From Verticillium longisporum (taxonomy: Eukaryota; Ascomycota; Sordariomycetes; Glomerellales; Plectosphaerellaceae): 64,000 bases of DNA. Shown one piece after another: positions 11,866 to 25,900 of the stretch. Position 1 is the stretch's first letter, and each line of letters opens with the position of its first letter. The stretch covers positions 2,914,001-2,978,000 of the forward strand of contig JAETXT010000004.1 of the NCBI GenBank assembly GCA_019188255.1. Direction: 5' to 3'. The notes under the pieces were generated by a model. That model saw only the letters and a list, made by a program, of their open reading frames with translations, did no database searches and was not told where the DNA came from. The translations under genes were made by a program, and so were the position numbers.

Positions 11866-12717
11866 ATGTCCGCTCCGTTCCTCGACCACCTCGTCATTCT
11901 CCTCCCCCACTCCGCCCTCATCTCCCCGCCCGAATGGCTCCGCTCCGCCTTCCACCTCTATCCCGGCGGCCAGCACGCGGACAACCGCACCGCCAACACC
12001 CTCGTCCTCCTCCCAGACGGGACCTACCTCGAGCTCATCGCCTTCCTGCCCCACGTCACCCCCGAAGACCGCGCCAGCCACCTCTGGGGCCGCGAGCCCG
12101 AGGGCCACCTCGTCGACTACGCCCTCAGCCTGGCCGCAGGCCCCGACAGCACCGCCACGCCCGAGGCGCGCTTCGCGCCGATCCGCGAACGCATCGCTGC
12201 CGGCGGGTCCGCGCCGCTGCGATACCCTGAACCCAAGACGGGCGGCCGCACGCAAAAGGACGGCACGGAGATCAGGTGGGCGACCTCGTTCCCTGAGGCG
12301 GCGGCGCCGTCGGTGCCCTTCACTCGCGGCGAGCTGCCGTTCTGGTGCCTGGATCGCACGGACCGGCGGCTGCGTGTGCCGTATCACGGGCCCGAGAATG
12401 TGCGGCACCCGGCCGGCGCCAAGGGCGTCAAGGCTTTGGATGTGAGCGTTTCTTCGCAGGAGGCGCTGGAGGTCTATGCTCTTATTCAGGGGGTGGAGGG
12501 GCGCCCGGGCGGGGATGGGCGGACGGTCTGGGACCTGGCGGCGCCGGAAGGTCCTCCAAGTGCGCTTCGCATCAGGGTTCGGGATGGAACAGCGGCAGAT
12601 GGGAAGGAGAAAATCAAGTTAACGATTTTGACTGAGCGGGGGACCGAGGCGAAGAGGATTGGAGGCGAGATTGCCGAAGGCGTCGAGCTCTGGATTGACC
12701 TGGAGCCGGAGACGTAG
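11866..12717 (+). CDS. Glyoxalase-like domain protein
   Basis: A single exon of 283 residues. The N-terminal half reads FLDHLVILLP, then PGGQHADNRTANTLVLLPDG, then YLELIAFL, the layout of the glyoxalase-like fold family (VOC superfamily) seen in many fungal hypothetical proteins. The substrate is unknown. The start at 11866 has a good context (CCACCATG) and places the conserved FLDHLV at the very N-terminus; an in-frame ATG at 11842 would add 8 residues. There is no signal peptide. Its stop lies only 70 bp from that of the convergent acetyltransferase gene. Codon usage is strongly GC-rich, like the core genes and unlike the repeat zone upstream. Confidence 0.8.
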   Translation: MSAPFLDHLVILLPHSALISPPEWLRSAFHLYPGGQHADNRTANTLVLLPDGTYLELIAFLPHVTPEDRASHLWGREPEGHLVDYALSLAAGPDSTATPEARFAPIRERIAAGGSAPLRYPEPKTGGRTQKDGTEIRWATSFPEAAAPSVPFTRGELPFWCLDRTDRRLRVPYHGPENVRHPAGAKGVKALDVSVSSQEALEVYALIQGVEGRPGGDGRTVWDLAAPEGPPSALRIRVRDGTAADGKEKIKLTILTERGTEAKRIGGEIAEGVELWIDLEPET

Positions 12718-12787
12718 ACCAAACTTCAATAGGAAAAGGGGTATCATTAACTATGGGACAAACTCCTGACCAGCCGCGTCATCTCAT

Positions 12788-14383
12788 CTACCATGCCCAC
12801 GTCCTACTCGATGCGGAGAAGACGGGAGGCTTCCACTGTATCCGCGCTGGATCGATGAGTCGCCTCTTCTTCGTCTTCTGCTTCTCCCTCTGCTGCACCA
12901 GCTTTTCCGGAATCACAATCTTGTGTTCGCCGCGGTGGTAAATCTGCATCCTCAGTGCGCCGAGTGTGTGCTCGACATCTTGCGTCGTCATTGATAGTTG
13001 CGTAGAGATGGTCTCGATGGTCGCCTTGTCTTCACGCTCATTGAGTCCGAGCAGCAGATCAATGATATTCTCACCCCAGTACTGTCTGTAACTGAGAAGA
13101 CCCAAATCGGACAGGGGCTTCTCGGGAGAACCGAGGCGGCCTTCAATCTTGGAGAGCTCATACGAGAACTGGATGAGGAGACGACCGTAGCCTTTTCGCT
13201 GGTATTGTGGTAGGGTGAGAATACAGGCCACGTTGTAACCGTCTGCACTTTCCTTTTCTTTGGAGAAGTAACCAACAAAGTGAAAGCCCTTGTCGTCTCT
13301 GGTCGTCATGACGTAGAATAGGAAAGGGTCGACGTCGTAGTAGAGCGTTTTGTGGTCAAGGAACATTTTTGATAGCAAACAGAGGTTGCGACACCATGTC
13401 CTCTGCCTTCGTCCGTCAATTTCAAAGAAGGAAATCGAGTCGTCACGGTAGATCTCGTTGCCAGGCGGGTGCTGCAGGGTGCACTTGATGCGGTGCCGCG
13501 TGAACGACTTGAGGTCCCCGTAGTATCCCAAACAGAACTCGCAGATGTACATGACATCCTCTGCGCCAAAGATTTCGGGGTACGGCGAAAAGTACCAAGG
13601 AAACAGATCGTGTTTGCCGAACTGCACTTTGGAGATGTTTCGGATTCGAGAAATCTCGGCCGGGTTCTGCGTCATACTGCCGTGTGTCCTGAGCTTCTCG
13701 ATCTCCGCGTCGCGACTGAAGCCGTTGACCTCGCTGTTCTTCTGGTCCGCCGCGGCAGCACCGTCCTCGCCGTCCACCTCCATCTCGTCACCACCTGCAG
13801 CGGGTGTCGAGGTGGTATCCGCAGCAGCAGGCGTCGGCGCCTGACTTTCCTCGGCAGGCGTGGCCTTGCGGCCCTGCTGCGAATCAACGAAATCAGTCCA
13901 TGGATGCTGCGGTGTGTTGACCTCGGATGCCGACGCCACAGACTGCTCCCTCTTGCCGGGCCTCTTCTGCGCCTTCTTGTTGCCCTGGGTCTTCTTCGAC
14001 GTCGCGACGGCGCCCTTCTTCTTCGTGTCCTTGGCCGGCTTCTCCTTCTCGACGCCGGGCCACTCGACGTCCTGGTCGAAATCGATACGCGCTAGCGGCA
14101 CCCATTCGTCGAGACGCTTGTTGAAGTTGTCAAAGTTGCAGTAGAATTGTCGCCCGCTCTTGGTCTGTTTGATGCTGAGGATCTCGGCGCGGCGGGGCAC
14201 GCCGTTCTTCTCGACCCAGGCGATGCAGCCGACCTTGATGGTCTCGGGTGTCGCGCGGCCCTTTTGGCGAGGGCCATCGTTGCCGACAGTCGGCTCGGGC
14301 TGCGTCATGATGGAACCTGTCGTGGTTGTGGCTCTCCTTGATGGATTCGAATTCGGGTGGTATGTGTTTTGTTTGGTGGTCAT
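12788..14383 (-). CDS. ESA1: MYST histone acetyltransferase Esa1/Tip60 (NuA4 catalytic subunit)
   Basis: Intronless, 531 residues from 14383 or 506 from the in-frame ATG at 14308; both have A at -3, and I cannot decide between them. It contains an N-terminal chromo-barrel domain (IKVGCIAWVEKNG...FNKRLDEWVP, about residues 49-100), a low-complexity linker, a C2HC zinc finger (YICEFCLGYYGD...RHRIKC), and the MYST catalytic core with the reactive cysteine in ACILTLP, the acetyl-CoA loop QRKGYGRLLI and the general-base glutamate region GSPEKPLSDLG. By family knowledge it acetylates histone H4 and H2A as part of NuA4 in transcription and DNA repair and is essential in yeast. It is divergently paired with REX4 across 333 bp. 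Confidence 0.97.
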   Translation of the reverse strand: MTTKQNTYHPNSNPSRRATTTTGSIMTQPEPTVGNDGPRQKGRATPETIKVGCIAWVEKNGVPRRAEILSIKQTKSGRQFYCNFDNFNKRLDEWVPLARIDFDQDVEWPGVEKEKPAKDTKKKGAVATSKKTQGNKKAQKRPGKREQSVASASEVNTPQHPWTDFVDSQQGRKATPAEESQAPTPAAADTTSTPAAGGDEMEVDGEDGAAAADQKNSEVNGFSRDAEIEKLRTHGSMTQNPAEISRIRNISKVQFGKHDLFPWYFSPYPEIFGAEDVMYICEFCLGYYGDLKSFTRHRIKCTLQHPPGNEIYRDDSISFFEIDGRRQRTWCRNLCLLSKMFLDHKTLYYDVDPFLFYVMTTRDDKGFHFVGYFSKEKESADGYNVACILTLPQYQRKGYGRLLIQFSYELSKIEGRLGSPEKPLSDLGLLSYRQYWGENIIDLLLGLNEREDKATIETISTQLSMTTQDVEHTLGALRMQIYHRGEHKIVIPEKLVQQREKQKTKKRRLIDPARIQWKPPVFSASSRTWAW

Positions 14384-14716
14384 GATGGGGAAAGTTGGAG
14401 TCGCGCCGCATGTTCTCGAAGTTTAGATGGGGCGGTCGCGGCAGAAAATGGCCGCCACTGCGAGGGCGAGGGCGGTCAGGCTAGCGGCGAGAATCCCTGC
14501 ATGGAGACCCCGGTATATGCATTCCCGCTTTTCAAGACCCTTTAGAAAGAACTTCCATCTTCATTTTCATCGTCCAACATGTTCCGTCTCTGGGGTTCTC
14601 ATGCAAAATTCACTACTTTGACCGGGAAATAAACGAATTCGGGTCCCTAGCAAGAACTCAAACAGCATGCCCGTCTGAGTTCTCATTGACCAGCAAGAAA
14701 CGACTTCTCCAAGACC
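14384..14716. promoter_or_regulatory. Divergent promoter of ESA1 and REX4
   Basis: 333 bp separate the two start codons, so both promoters and 5' leaders must lie here. I see no obvious TATA box or repeated operator; the first half is GC-rich and the second half pyrimidine-rich. Confidence 0.6.
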
Positions 14717-15739
14717 ATGGCACGCGAGCTCTCCTCAAATTGGAAGCAGCTGCAGGCTCAGATCCAGGCCGAGTCCTCCCCCAAACCAGACGGCAAAACG
14801 CCAAATACCCTCAAGCGCAGGGCCTCCAGCAAAGCCCTCGCCTCGGCCGCCAAGAAGCAGAAGAAGCCCGTCGTCTCCAAGACAGCAGCCGCCAGCACCA
14901 GCACCACCGTCACACCGCGCCCGCCGCCCTCGGCCGCGGCCAGGGCCCGCCGCGTGCCCGCCGACCTCGCCGCACGCATGGGCGCCGCGCAGTCGTCCAA
15001 GGTGGCGGACCCGGCGCGCACGGGGCCCTCGCCGTCCCTCGCCGCCTGGGCCGCCGAGAATGATGTGTCGGCCGAATCGCTGGCCGAGGCGTACGGGCTC
15101 GGGCTCCCCGGCAACGCCATGCTCGCCGAGCCGGAGAAGGAGAACGCCGGGCGCACGCCGGGTCTCGACGTCGGCAAGTACGTCGCCCTGGACTGCGAGA
15201 TGGTCGGCGTCGGCGAGGGCGGGTACGAGTCGGTGCTGGCGCGCGTGAGCCTCGTCGATTTCCACGGCCGCCAGGTCTACGACAGCTTTGTGCGGCCGCG
15301 GGAGAAGGTGACCGACTGGCGCACGGCCGTCAGCGGCATCGCGCCGCGCAAGATGCGCCTCGCGCGCGAGTTTGAGGACGTCCAGGCCGAGGTCGCCGAG
15401 CTGCTCCAGGACAGGATCCTCATCGGCCACGACGTCAAGCACGACCTCGACGCCCTCCAGCTGACCCACTCGATCAAGGACATTCGCGACACATCCAAGT
15501 TTCCCGGCTTCCGGCGATACGGCAACGGCAAGAAGCCTGCGCTGCGGAAGCTGGCCGAGGAGATTCTCAAGGTCGAGATCCAGCAGGGGGCGCACTCTAG
15601 TGTCGAGGATGCCAAGGTGACCATGGCGCTTTTCAGGAGGCATAAGCCGGCGTTTGATGTCGACAATACGAATCGCTTCCCGGCTTTTGCGCCGGGGGCC
15701 AGGAGTGCGGCAAAGAAGCCCAAGAAGAAGAAGAAATAG
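14717..15739 (+). CDS. REX4: RNA exonuclease Rex4
   Basis: A single exon of 340 residues. A basic, low-complexity N-terminus (KKQKKP near residue 50) is followed by a DEDDh 3'-5' exonuclease domain. The three motifs are visible: ALDCEMVGVG (Asp159, Glu161), LIGHDVKHDLDAL, and HSSVED (His293, Asp298). The C-terminus ends in a lysine-rich tail, consistent with nucleolar targeting. Rex4 family members are implicated in pre-rRNA (ITS1) processing in yeast. Length and motif spacing match fungal Rex4. It is divergent from ESA1 and convergent with the cyclopropane synthase gene (146 bp between stops). Confidence 0.93.
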   Translation: MARELSSNWKQLQAQIQAESSPKPDGKTPNTLKRRASSKALASAAKKQKKPVVSKTAAASTSTTVTPRPPPSAAARARRVPADLAARMGAAQSSKVADPARTGPSPSLAAWAAENDVSAESLAEAYGLGLPGNAMLAEPEKENAGRTPGLDVGKYVALDCEMVGVGEGGYESVLARVSLVDFHGRQVYDSFVRPREKVTDWRTAVSGIAPRKMRLAREFEDVQAEVAELLQDRILIGHDVKHDLDALQLTHSIKDIRDTSKFPGFRRYGNGKKPALRKLAEEILKVEIQQGAHSSVEDAKVTMALFRRHKPAFDVDNTNRFPAFAPGARSAAKKPKKKKK

Positions 15740-15885
15740 AATGTTCGCCCCCCCCCAGCGAGGGATGATAGATGGACAGGTAAAGCGGCATGAATACCCC
15801 CTTTTCAAATTGAAAATTGCCAAATGTGAGCTTGACAAGATCTACAAACGCCCAAACGCCCGCCAGTGCCTGTTCTCCCTGTTCA

Positions 15886-17479
15886 TCACAGTGGAATGCC
15901 TTCCATCAACTCCAGAGCGCCCTCCCTGCCTACAGTGATGATCGCATCGCCCAGCGTCTTCGTCGCGAAGCCAGCCTCGCAGTATGTGAAGTAGTACTGC
16001 CAAGTTAGCTTGAGTCATGGCAGTAACGTGGAGAGGGTTGATTCTTACCTCCCATTTCCTCCTGAACACGTCGACACCTTCCTCCGACATTTCGGGATGT
16101 TCCTTCAGGAGCGCCGGCTTGATCGTCGCGTCAAAGTTGCGCATGAACTCTTCCTTCCAGAGCCGCAGCGTCTTGGCGTAGTGGCCACCAATGTTCTCGA
16201 CCTTCTCTGTGATGAGCGTGCCCTTGGACTCGGTGACAATGTGATTCAGCAGCTGCGTGATGGTCGGTAGGTGGCCGCCGGGGAAAATGTAGTGGTTGAT
16301 GAAACTGGCGCGCAAGTTAGTAAATTTACCTTCACTAGGCGGTCACTCGTTGCACATACTCTTCCGTCTTGGCGTATGCCTCGTAGCGCCCCTCGGGCAT
16401 GGTGATGCACTGGAACACGGCAATGCCGCCCTCCTTCTTCAGCAGCCGGTCAATGCACGCGAAATAGGTGCCCAAAAACTCCTGGCCCACGGCCTCGAGC
16501 ATTTCAATCGAAACAATCTTGTCGTACGGCTTCTCCGGCGTCGGCAGGGCGCGGTAGTCCATGAGCAAAACCTCGATGCGATCCTGGAACCCGGCATCAC
16601 GAATGCGCTCCTCAGCCAGTACCTTCTGCTCCTTTGACAGCGTCAGGCTTGTCACGCGGCACCCGGTCGTCTTGACAGCCTCAATGGCGAAGGAGCCCCA
16701 GCCGGTACCAATTTCGAGAACGTGGTCGGAAGCCTTGAGATGCGCGCCCTCGATGAAGCGGTGGAGCTTGGTCATCTGGGCCGCCTCCAATGTCTCGTCT
16801 GGAGCGCTGGGATCAGGGTGGAGGTTCCAGATCGGGCACGAATACGTCATGTCTGGTGAGAGGAAGGCAGCAAACATGTCGTTGCTAATGTCGTAGTGGG
16901 CCGAGATGTTGAGGAGGGCGTTGGACAGGGTGTTCGTCGTGCGCGCCAAGCTCGAGATGGCGGAGGAGAAGCTCGAGATCCAGGTCGTGCCATTGCCCAT
17001 GGCCTCTCGGTTCACAATGAAGAGCTGCCGTCACAAGTCAGCAATTCCACATCTCTTCCATAAGCCCAATGGCTGCTCACCTGGAAGAAGGCTGTCAGGT
17101 CCTCGCACTCGACCTCGCCAAGCATGAACGCCTCTGCGAACCCCATGTCGGCGAACAAGAACAGGCGCATCCAGAAGGCATCGCTCTTGACGACGAGCTC
17201 GACGCGGGGTACGGCATCAGCGCGGCGCGGCGCCGTCTCCCGAATGATCTGCTTGGTCGCGCCTAGTTTCTGTCCAAAGACAGTCCTCGTCTCGGCCGGC
17301 TTGTCGACGAGCAGCAATGTGCCCTTTTCGATGGTGGAGAAGGCAGACAGGATGGCAGGCTTTGCAACGGCGAGGGCCGGGCCCCAGGTCAAGCTTCCTA
17401 CGGCGCCGCGCACGAGCTCTGTGCTGCGGTACAGAGGTTGCGAAACGGCCGCGGGGAGTAACGAAGGGAGCTTGGGCAT
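15886..17479 (-). CDS. Cyclopropane-fatty-acyl-phospholipid synthase-like methyltransferase
   Basis: Four exons: 17479-17081, 17024-16360, 16304-16049, 15996-15886, with introns of 56, 55 and 52 nt; all junctions restore the frame and give 476 residues. The SAM-binding motif VLEIGTGWGSFAIEAV lies near residue 235, followed by DYRALP, VSIEMLEAVG and, across the second intron, TEDFINHYIFPGGHLPT, the family hallmark. The enzyme class transfers a methylene group from S-adenosylmethionine to the double bond of membrane unsaturated fatty acids. The family is mainly bacterial, but homologues occur in many Pezizomycotina; here the introns show it is established in the fungal genome. The start at 17479 was chosen because upstream in-frame sequence to 17674 is low-complexity. 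A related lipid methyltransferase specificity cannot be excluded. Confidence 0.9.
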
Positions 17480-18903
17480 GATGATGGCGGGGTGTTGACA
17501 GCGAGAGGAGGGTGCGGTAGGGCACTTTTGGAGCAAACGACGAGGACAATTCGTGTTAGAGAGGCTTCGGTCAAACTCGATTGAGCTTTTGAAATCGTTG
17601 AAAGGGGTAGGATGTTCAGAGGGGAAAGGGGAAGTGAGGGACAGAGAAGAGGGGAGAGACGAGGGGCACAACAAAAAAAGCTTCCGGTGGCACGGCGCGA
17701 GGGCCCATGCGATCCTCTTTCACCATCGATCATCCCCATGCGACAGACGTGGGGAAGCATGGGCGCTTGCTTGATCGAGGCCGCAGGATGCGCCGGCACC
17801 AGCGCTGGTCTGGCGGTCTGTCGTGTCTCGGTGGTCGGCAATGGCATCTCACCGTCCGTCGCGCGAGGCGTGGGCCGGGACCCGGGGTCGATGTTGGGGA
17901 TGGTGCTTCGAGGATTTGCAGGGGTAGCTGTTTTGTGCCGTGTTTGGCTGCGACGAGTTCCCTATCTGGTGCTGTCTGTCTCTGACAGGGCGGCCACCGT
18001 GTGATCCGACGGGCTCTTGTAAGATGTGCAGCTAAGCTTCGACGCCAGGCCCAGCGGGACTCGGATCGACCCAGTTTGGTAGCATTAGGAATGACTCGGC
18101 AACTGGGCACGTCATGGCACACACGGTATGGCTGCCGCCGTGCCGTAGAAGGTTTTGTCGGCTTGCTGCTTGGCAGCGTCCTTTGCTTCTTCATGGGTTT
18201 GCGGTTCAAGATGCCTTTGCCATACATCGGCAAATGGAAGGCATTGTGACATTGTAGACAGCCCTGCCACCAGCGGGATGCCCGGAAAGGTCGTCTGAAT
18301 CCAGTGATGAGGAACAGGGTCGTCTGCATCGGGGTCCTGTGGTTCCTGGAGCTGAGTGGATATTGCTTCGGGGTTCATGCCTCCAAAGGGTCCAATGCGT
18401 ACATCGATGACAGCAACACTCGTCGGTTGCGCCCGTTGGTCTTGTGCCTGGTATGCTATGCACATGGCCGACGAGACTGTGACAACTGATGCATGGAGGT
18501 TTTCCTGGCGTGTGACAAACATGGTGGCATCCCTTCATGTTAACCTGCCATCGAGAGGGTGGCCGTGAGGCTGAGTTTAACTGACTGCAAGAGATGGCCA
18601 CCGGCGAGGGACCTAAAGAAGAGGAAGAGGGGGACTGGAACCTCGCAGTGAAACATGAGGGCCCAAGCTGCGAAACTGCAGGGATCGTGCATCAAGGATC
18701 GCTGATCGCCAAGCTCGATGGAATGTAGGTGCATAAAAAGGGCACCGTATTCTTGGTCGGCACTTCGCATGGCTTATCGTGACGGGGTTTCTTATCAGGT
18801 AGCCCATTTCATGGTGGAGCCAGACAATTAACACCAGCAAACGCGTTCGACGCGTTTGCCTGATGAAGCCATCGCAAGTCCATCCCCGCCAAACACAGTC
18901 GCC
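17480..18903. other. 1.4-kb divergent intergenic region
   Basis: It lies between the cyclopropane synthase and RNH203 starts. Several short frames on both strands overlap with no domain or splice logic. It contains pyrimidine-rich leader sequence upstream of the synthase and, at its right end, two cell-cycle boxes listed separately. Confidence 0.5.
18841..18855. promoter_or_regulatory. Palindromic pair of MluI cell-cycle boxes upstream of RNH203
   Basis: ACGCGT at 18841-18846 and again at 18850-18855 are separated by TCG, and the flanks extend the symmetry (GCAA on the left, TTGC on the right). The site lies 49 bp before the RNH203 start codon. ACGCGT is the established MBF (Mbp1-Swi6) binding core for G1/S genes in fungi; occupancy here is inferred. 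Confidence 0.7.
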
Positions 18904-19439
18904 ATGTCGAGCGCCATCTTGAACGTACACTCGGAGAAGGCTGCCGCTCCCAAGGCCGTCGCGCACCTTCTGCCATGCCGCATCCAATTTAACGGACCTG
19001 TCGACTCGGCTCCGTCCTTCTGGAACCCAGCGATATCTAAGGGTGCGCAAGCCTTTCTCCTGTACAATCTAATCTTTTGTTAATTGACATGTTAACAGAT
19101 GGCAAAACAACGGCATTCTTCCGTGGTCGCGAACTGCACGGCAAATCAGTCCAGCTGCCCTCGGGCTACCGCGGCATTGTTGTCGAGACGCAGTACAAAA
19201 CTATCGAGGCTCCGAGGCCAGACGCCCCGCCACAAGAGGAAGAGGATGACGAAGACAAGATTGAACGAGGCGCACTCCGGGTGACGGCCGAGTTTGAGGG
19301 AATGGTTGTCTGGGGCGCGGAAAGCATGGCGGACGCGGCGACCGATCCTTACGTCAGGGGCATGGAGGAGTGGCTGCAGGTTGCTGAGAGCATACATCAG
19401 TACGACGAGCCCGCGAGGGACCAACCTGCGACGGCATGA
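18904..19439 (+). CDS. RNH203: Ribonuclease H2 subunit C
   Basis: Two exons, 18904-19042 and 19099-19439, with a 56-nt intron, encode 159 residues. Exon 1 contains HLLPCRIQFNGP, and exon 2 contains AFFRGRELHGKSVQLPSGYRG, the core of the RNase H2C family; after a charged insert comes EFEGMVVWGAE. RNase H2 is a three-subunit nuclear enzyme removing ribonucleotides and RNA primers from DNA; subunit C is structural and pairs with subunit B. Length fits fungal homologues. The start at 18904 was chosen over an in-frame ATG at 18856, which would lie right after the cell-cycle boxes. MCM6 follows on the same strand, so two DNA-replication genes are adjacent. Confidence 0.88.
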
Positions 19440-20038
19440 CGGAACAGAAGCATGATGGGAACAGAAGGGCATTGGGATTCAAGCATGGGACGGCGTAGGC
19501 GTTATTGATGCTCAAGTTGTGAAGGGCATGACCCTTGCTATACTTTTTATTTGCTTGCCTTGCGTATCTGACTTGCATTTACTTTCCTCGGTGATTGCTG
19601 CTCCCAAGCTCTTCTGTTCCAGGCTGACTATGGCCCTGACAAAAACTGCAAGCGACAAATAGAATTTTTATTTCTACGGCTGAGGAGCGGAAGACCGCAG
19701 CGCTGTCTCTCGATGCACACCATGATACTGAAGTACAGGTTAAGTACCTATGTGGCCTAGTGTCATGCAATCAATTAACGTCGCGCGCCTCGACGCGTCC
19801 AAGGCGCGACCCCACGCGTCGCATTTCACCCCTCGAAATCAACCCCTGGCTTTTCCCATTTGCCCTTTGCCCTTTTCGCGACATCCAGAATCCACTTCAC
19901 CCTCGCTTGCCTCAACACCATCGCCCCGACAACCACCTTCACCCCTCCAAACCACCCATCACCACCACCTTGTTCTATCGCCTCCGTTGCGCTGCCGGCT
20001 TGTCATCTCGAATAGCCTCAATACCAGCATCCGCAACC
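19440..20038. other. RNH203-MCM6 intergenic region and MCM6 leader
   Basis: It holds the RNH203 3' end and the MCM6 promoter. From about 19820 the sequence is C-rich with long pyrimidine tracts, typical of a fungal 5' leader. Two MluI boxes are listed separately. Confidence 0.6.
19793..19819. promoter_or_regulatory. Two MluI cell-cycle boxes upstream of MCM6
   Basis: ACGCGT occurs at 19793-19798 and 19814-19819, about 220-246 bp before the MCM6 start codon, inside a CG-rich patch with GGCGCGAC-like E2F-type words. MCM genes are classic MBF targets in yeasts; binding here is inferred from the motif. Confidence 0.7.
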
Positions 20039-22980
<2,942 letters not shown>

Positions 22981-25900
22981 GCGGGGTGCTGTATGGTTGT
23001 GTCATGAGTATGAGGACGGCTGGATGCATGGGGGGCGTATGGCGTTTGGGAGAGCGCTGCGGCTCGTGGTTTGGGAGATCTTGCCAAAGATGATAGAACG
23101 TGTGATGAGATGAGAAGAAAGCTTCTTTTAATGAACCCCTCGTATATCTGTACGCTGTATGATCGATCTGATGACATGCTCAGAACTCGGCCTCATACTG
23201 TATCCATGTCGCCCTGTATCGGCCTTGGAATGTAATCACGCCATGCTGTGTACGTTGGCCTGAGAATGTATCTATGCCATACTGTGTAAGTCATGTGATC
23301 GGCTTCATCTGAGCACTCTTGAAACGTTGTTATATCGACGAGAAAGCGGTGTGGTGTCACAGGCGACCAAGTGAAATGGTGACTTTAAGAGCTCTAAGCC
23401 GAGGACATACTTTTCTTGATGGCTTGACCTAAATAGCACTACCCAGGTGAATCAGCTTCCCTTGGTTCCTCCTGAACAGATGTTCATATCGACAAGGAAG
23501 CGCAGTGCTATCACAGGCGCTCAATGTAGTCAATGAATAATAATATAAATCAAACCTGTGACAAGTTGCGGATCCAGCACCTGCAGGGTCTCAGAGCAAT
23601 AAGGAAGGATCTAGTTTGAGTCTGGTCACTTGGTACAAGCAGCTCCGGGTACAATCAAGTAATAATCGTCATTCATACCGAAAGTGGACTAGATATAATG
23701 GTGTATGTAGGCCTTCCCGAACATCAAGAGAACGAGCAAGACTTACAGCACGACGGTTATGAAGCAGTGGAGAAGGTTTTCCCGACCGAGGAGGATGAAC
23801 AGGATATGCTAGACCAAGGCACCAACCATAATGCCACGAAGTAATCTTATTTCTCCGCGTCAACCAGTGAAAAGTAAAACAATCCCATTCTGCGGGAGAA
23901 GGATCGGAAATAGCAGTGCTGCCAAAAATGTGGCGCGGAATTTGAATCGCGGCGTACCCTGACGGACCACCTTAACAAGGGAGGTAATGTACCAAGACAG
24001 GCAAGCGAGGTAGGTACCTAAGATATAGAACCTAAGGTAGGTGCCTTAGGTAGTCCCAATACACTGTCCTCTCACGCGATGTAGAGTGAAGGGGGCGCCA
24101 TGGTGTCCGCCGGGGCTCATGAGCGGCCCTCAGGGCCTCGGGAGCAAGTTTACGGGGGATAGCCCTAGCTAGCTCGGACTTGCCGCCGTCTTGTTCGAGC
24201 CATAGCTCCGACTTGATGCTCTTGGATCATTCCGCTCGCTTCCTCACGACCCCGGATTTGTTCCGGCCGAGTCAGGTACCTACGGTATCGTAGCCTTTGA
24301 TTAGCATCGTGATGCTGTCGCCGCATACGTCGTCGAGGTTTATGTCCCTTTTCAGGCAGACCGATATGCTGCCTTGTCCGCTCCGGTCAGCTCAGCTACA
24401 CCATTTTCAGTTTCGAGTCCGATAGGAGTAAGTCGTCCGTGGATCTGAGAAATTCGCTTGAGCTGGTCGTAGGTCCTCGGCGCTGTGTATATGTAAGGTA
24501 GGCATTGGAAATTCCGATCAAGGATAGAAGGTGCCTGAGCGCAGCTTTGGCAGGCCACCCCTGACAATATGCATGATATCGGTGCTCGACAACTTAGGGT
24601 TTAATACTCGTACAGTGCCTTATGTTTCCGGAACGCGCTTCCTATCCCACTGGACATTCCGGTGGATTACGAACAGTGTGGCGACCAAAGCCCGTCAGCC
24701 GACATCAGTGGTGACCGAATCTTGTCGACCGATGCCAACGCCTGTTATCCTCTCCGCATGTTGAAGATGCGTACATGGACTGAAGTTTCCTGGCGTACTG
24801 TCAGACGGCTGAGGCTATACACCGTCGAAGAGACTGCCCTTGTTCGAATATGGTGGCTGTCTGCGAACAGTCTAGGTCAACGTGTTTTGCCAGCCTCGGA
24901 GTGTGCTTGTCGGCCTTTTAGTTCTCGGAGATCAGTGTCTGCCAGACCTTCTGGTTATTCTTCAAATCCAGCACTCGAACAAGCCAGTGCTGGCATGAAC
25001 TCTTGCACACGTTCACAAAATGCGCACGAGGATCCTGCCCCAGCGGGTTATACCAGAACTGATGAGCGGCCCGGATGATAGGCTCTTACTCCTCATTCGT
25101 GCGAAGTCAAAGGAAAGCTCATCCTCGCCTTGGATAAAACGCCCGTAAGATCATCTCTACTGAGCGACATTAGTGCTCCTGCATTACGTGACTACTTCAT
25201 GCTAGCAATGACCCTCTTCTTTGCATAATTATAGTAGTAAATCAAACGAGTCATCGACCAAAATCCACAGGACGAACATGCATTTGGAACGGAATAAGCC
25301 AGCCATGACATACAGAACAAGATGCTCCAGGTTCCGCGCGGGTCATGGCCGTCTTCATAGTGCAAGTAGCAAGCACAGGATCAAGTATGCGGCTCCTGAC
25401 GGAGATCAGAGTGGTGGGTATCGATTGTTGATGTCGACATGGTCATCCTACCCGTTGCTGCCAGTGTTGAGCACACCGTTGGGCGTAGGGCGAAGTCATC
25501 TTTGAAGTTTGATTCTATACCAACCTATCTCAGGAGGTAGGCCAGTGCAGTTGTTGTGTCTGGTAGGAGCCCTAGTCGCTCCAGAGGAGAGTGAGGCGCG
25601 AGTGCACCCAACACTGCCGCCTCTTACGTGGTAGTGCCCACTGCCCATTCCAAGCAATCCTTCCAATGATGTTGGACCCCATTTCCAGACCGTAGATGGA
25701 CAAGATATAATAGGGATCACACCAACCATGGTTTCGTGTGCCTCACTAACCAGCACCCTCGTGAGAGTGAGCCAGACCTGCTGGAAGACATATACAAAGT
25801 GGCAAAGGATATTTTCTCGACCAAGACAAGTAAAAGCTAAGCACACAACACGCGCTCACTGGCCAAACATCACACGAATCCAAAGAACTGCAGTACAGCT

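Noticed and set aside
14735..15838. Antisense open frame of 367 codons opposite REX4
   Set aside because: REX4 on the plus strand has all catalytic motifs; the antisense frame is Gly/Arg/Leu shadow sequence.
24662..25078. 138-codon open frame in the MCM6 downstream gap
   Set aside because: No domain, no signal peptide, no codon bias like the core genes and no flanking exons.
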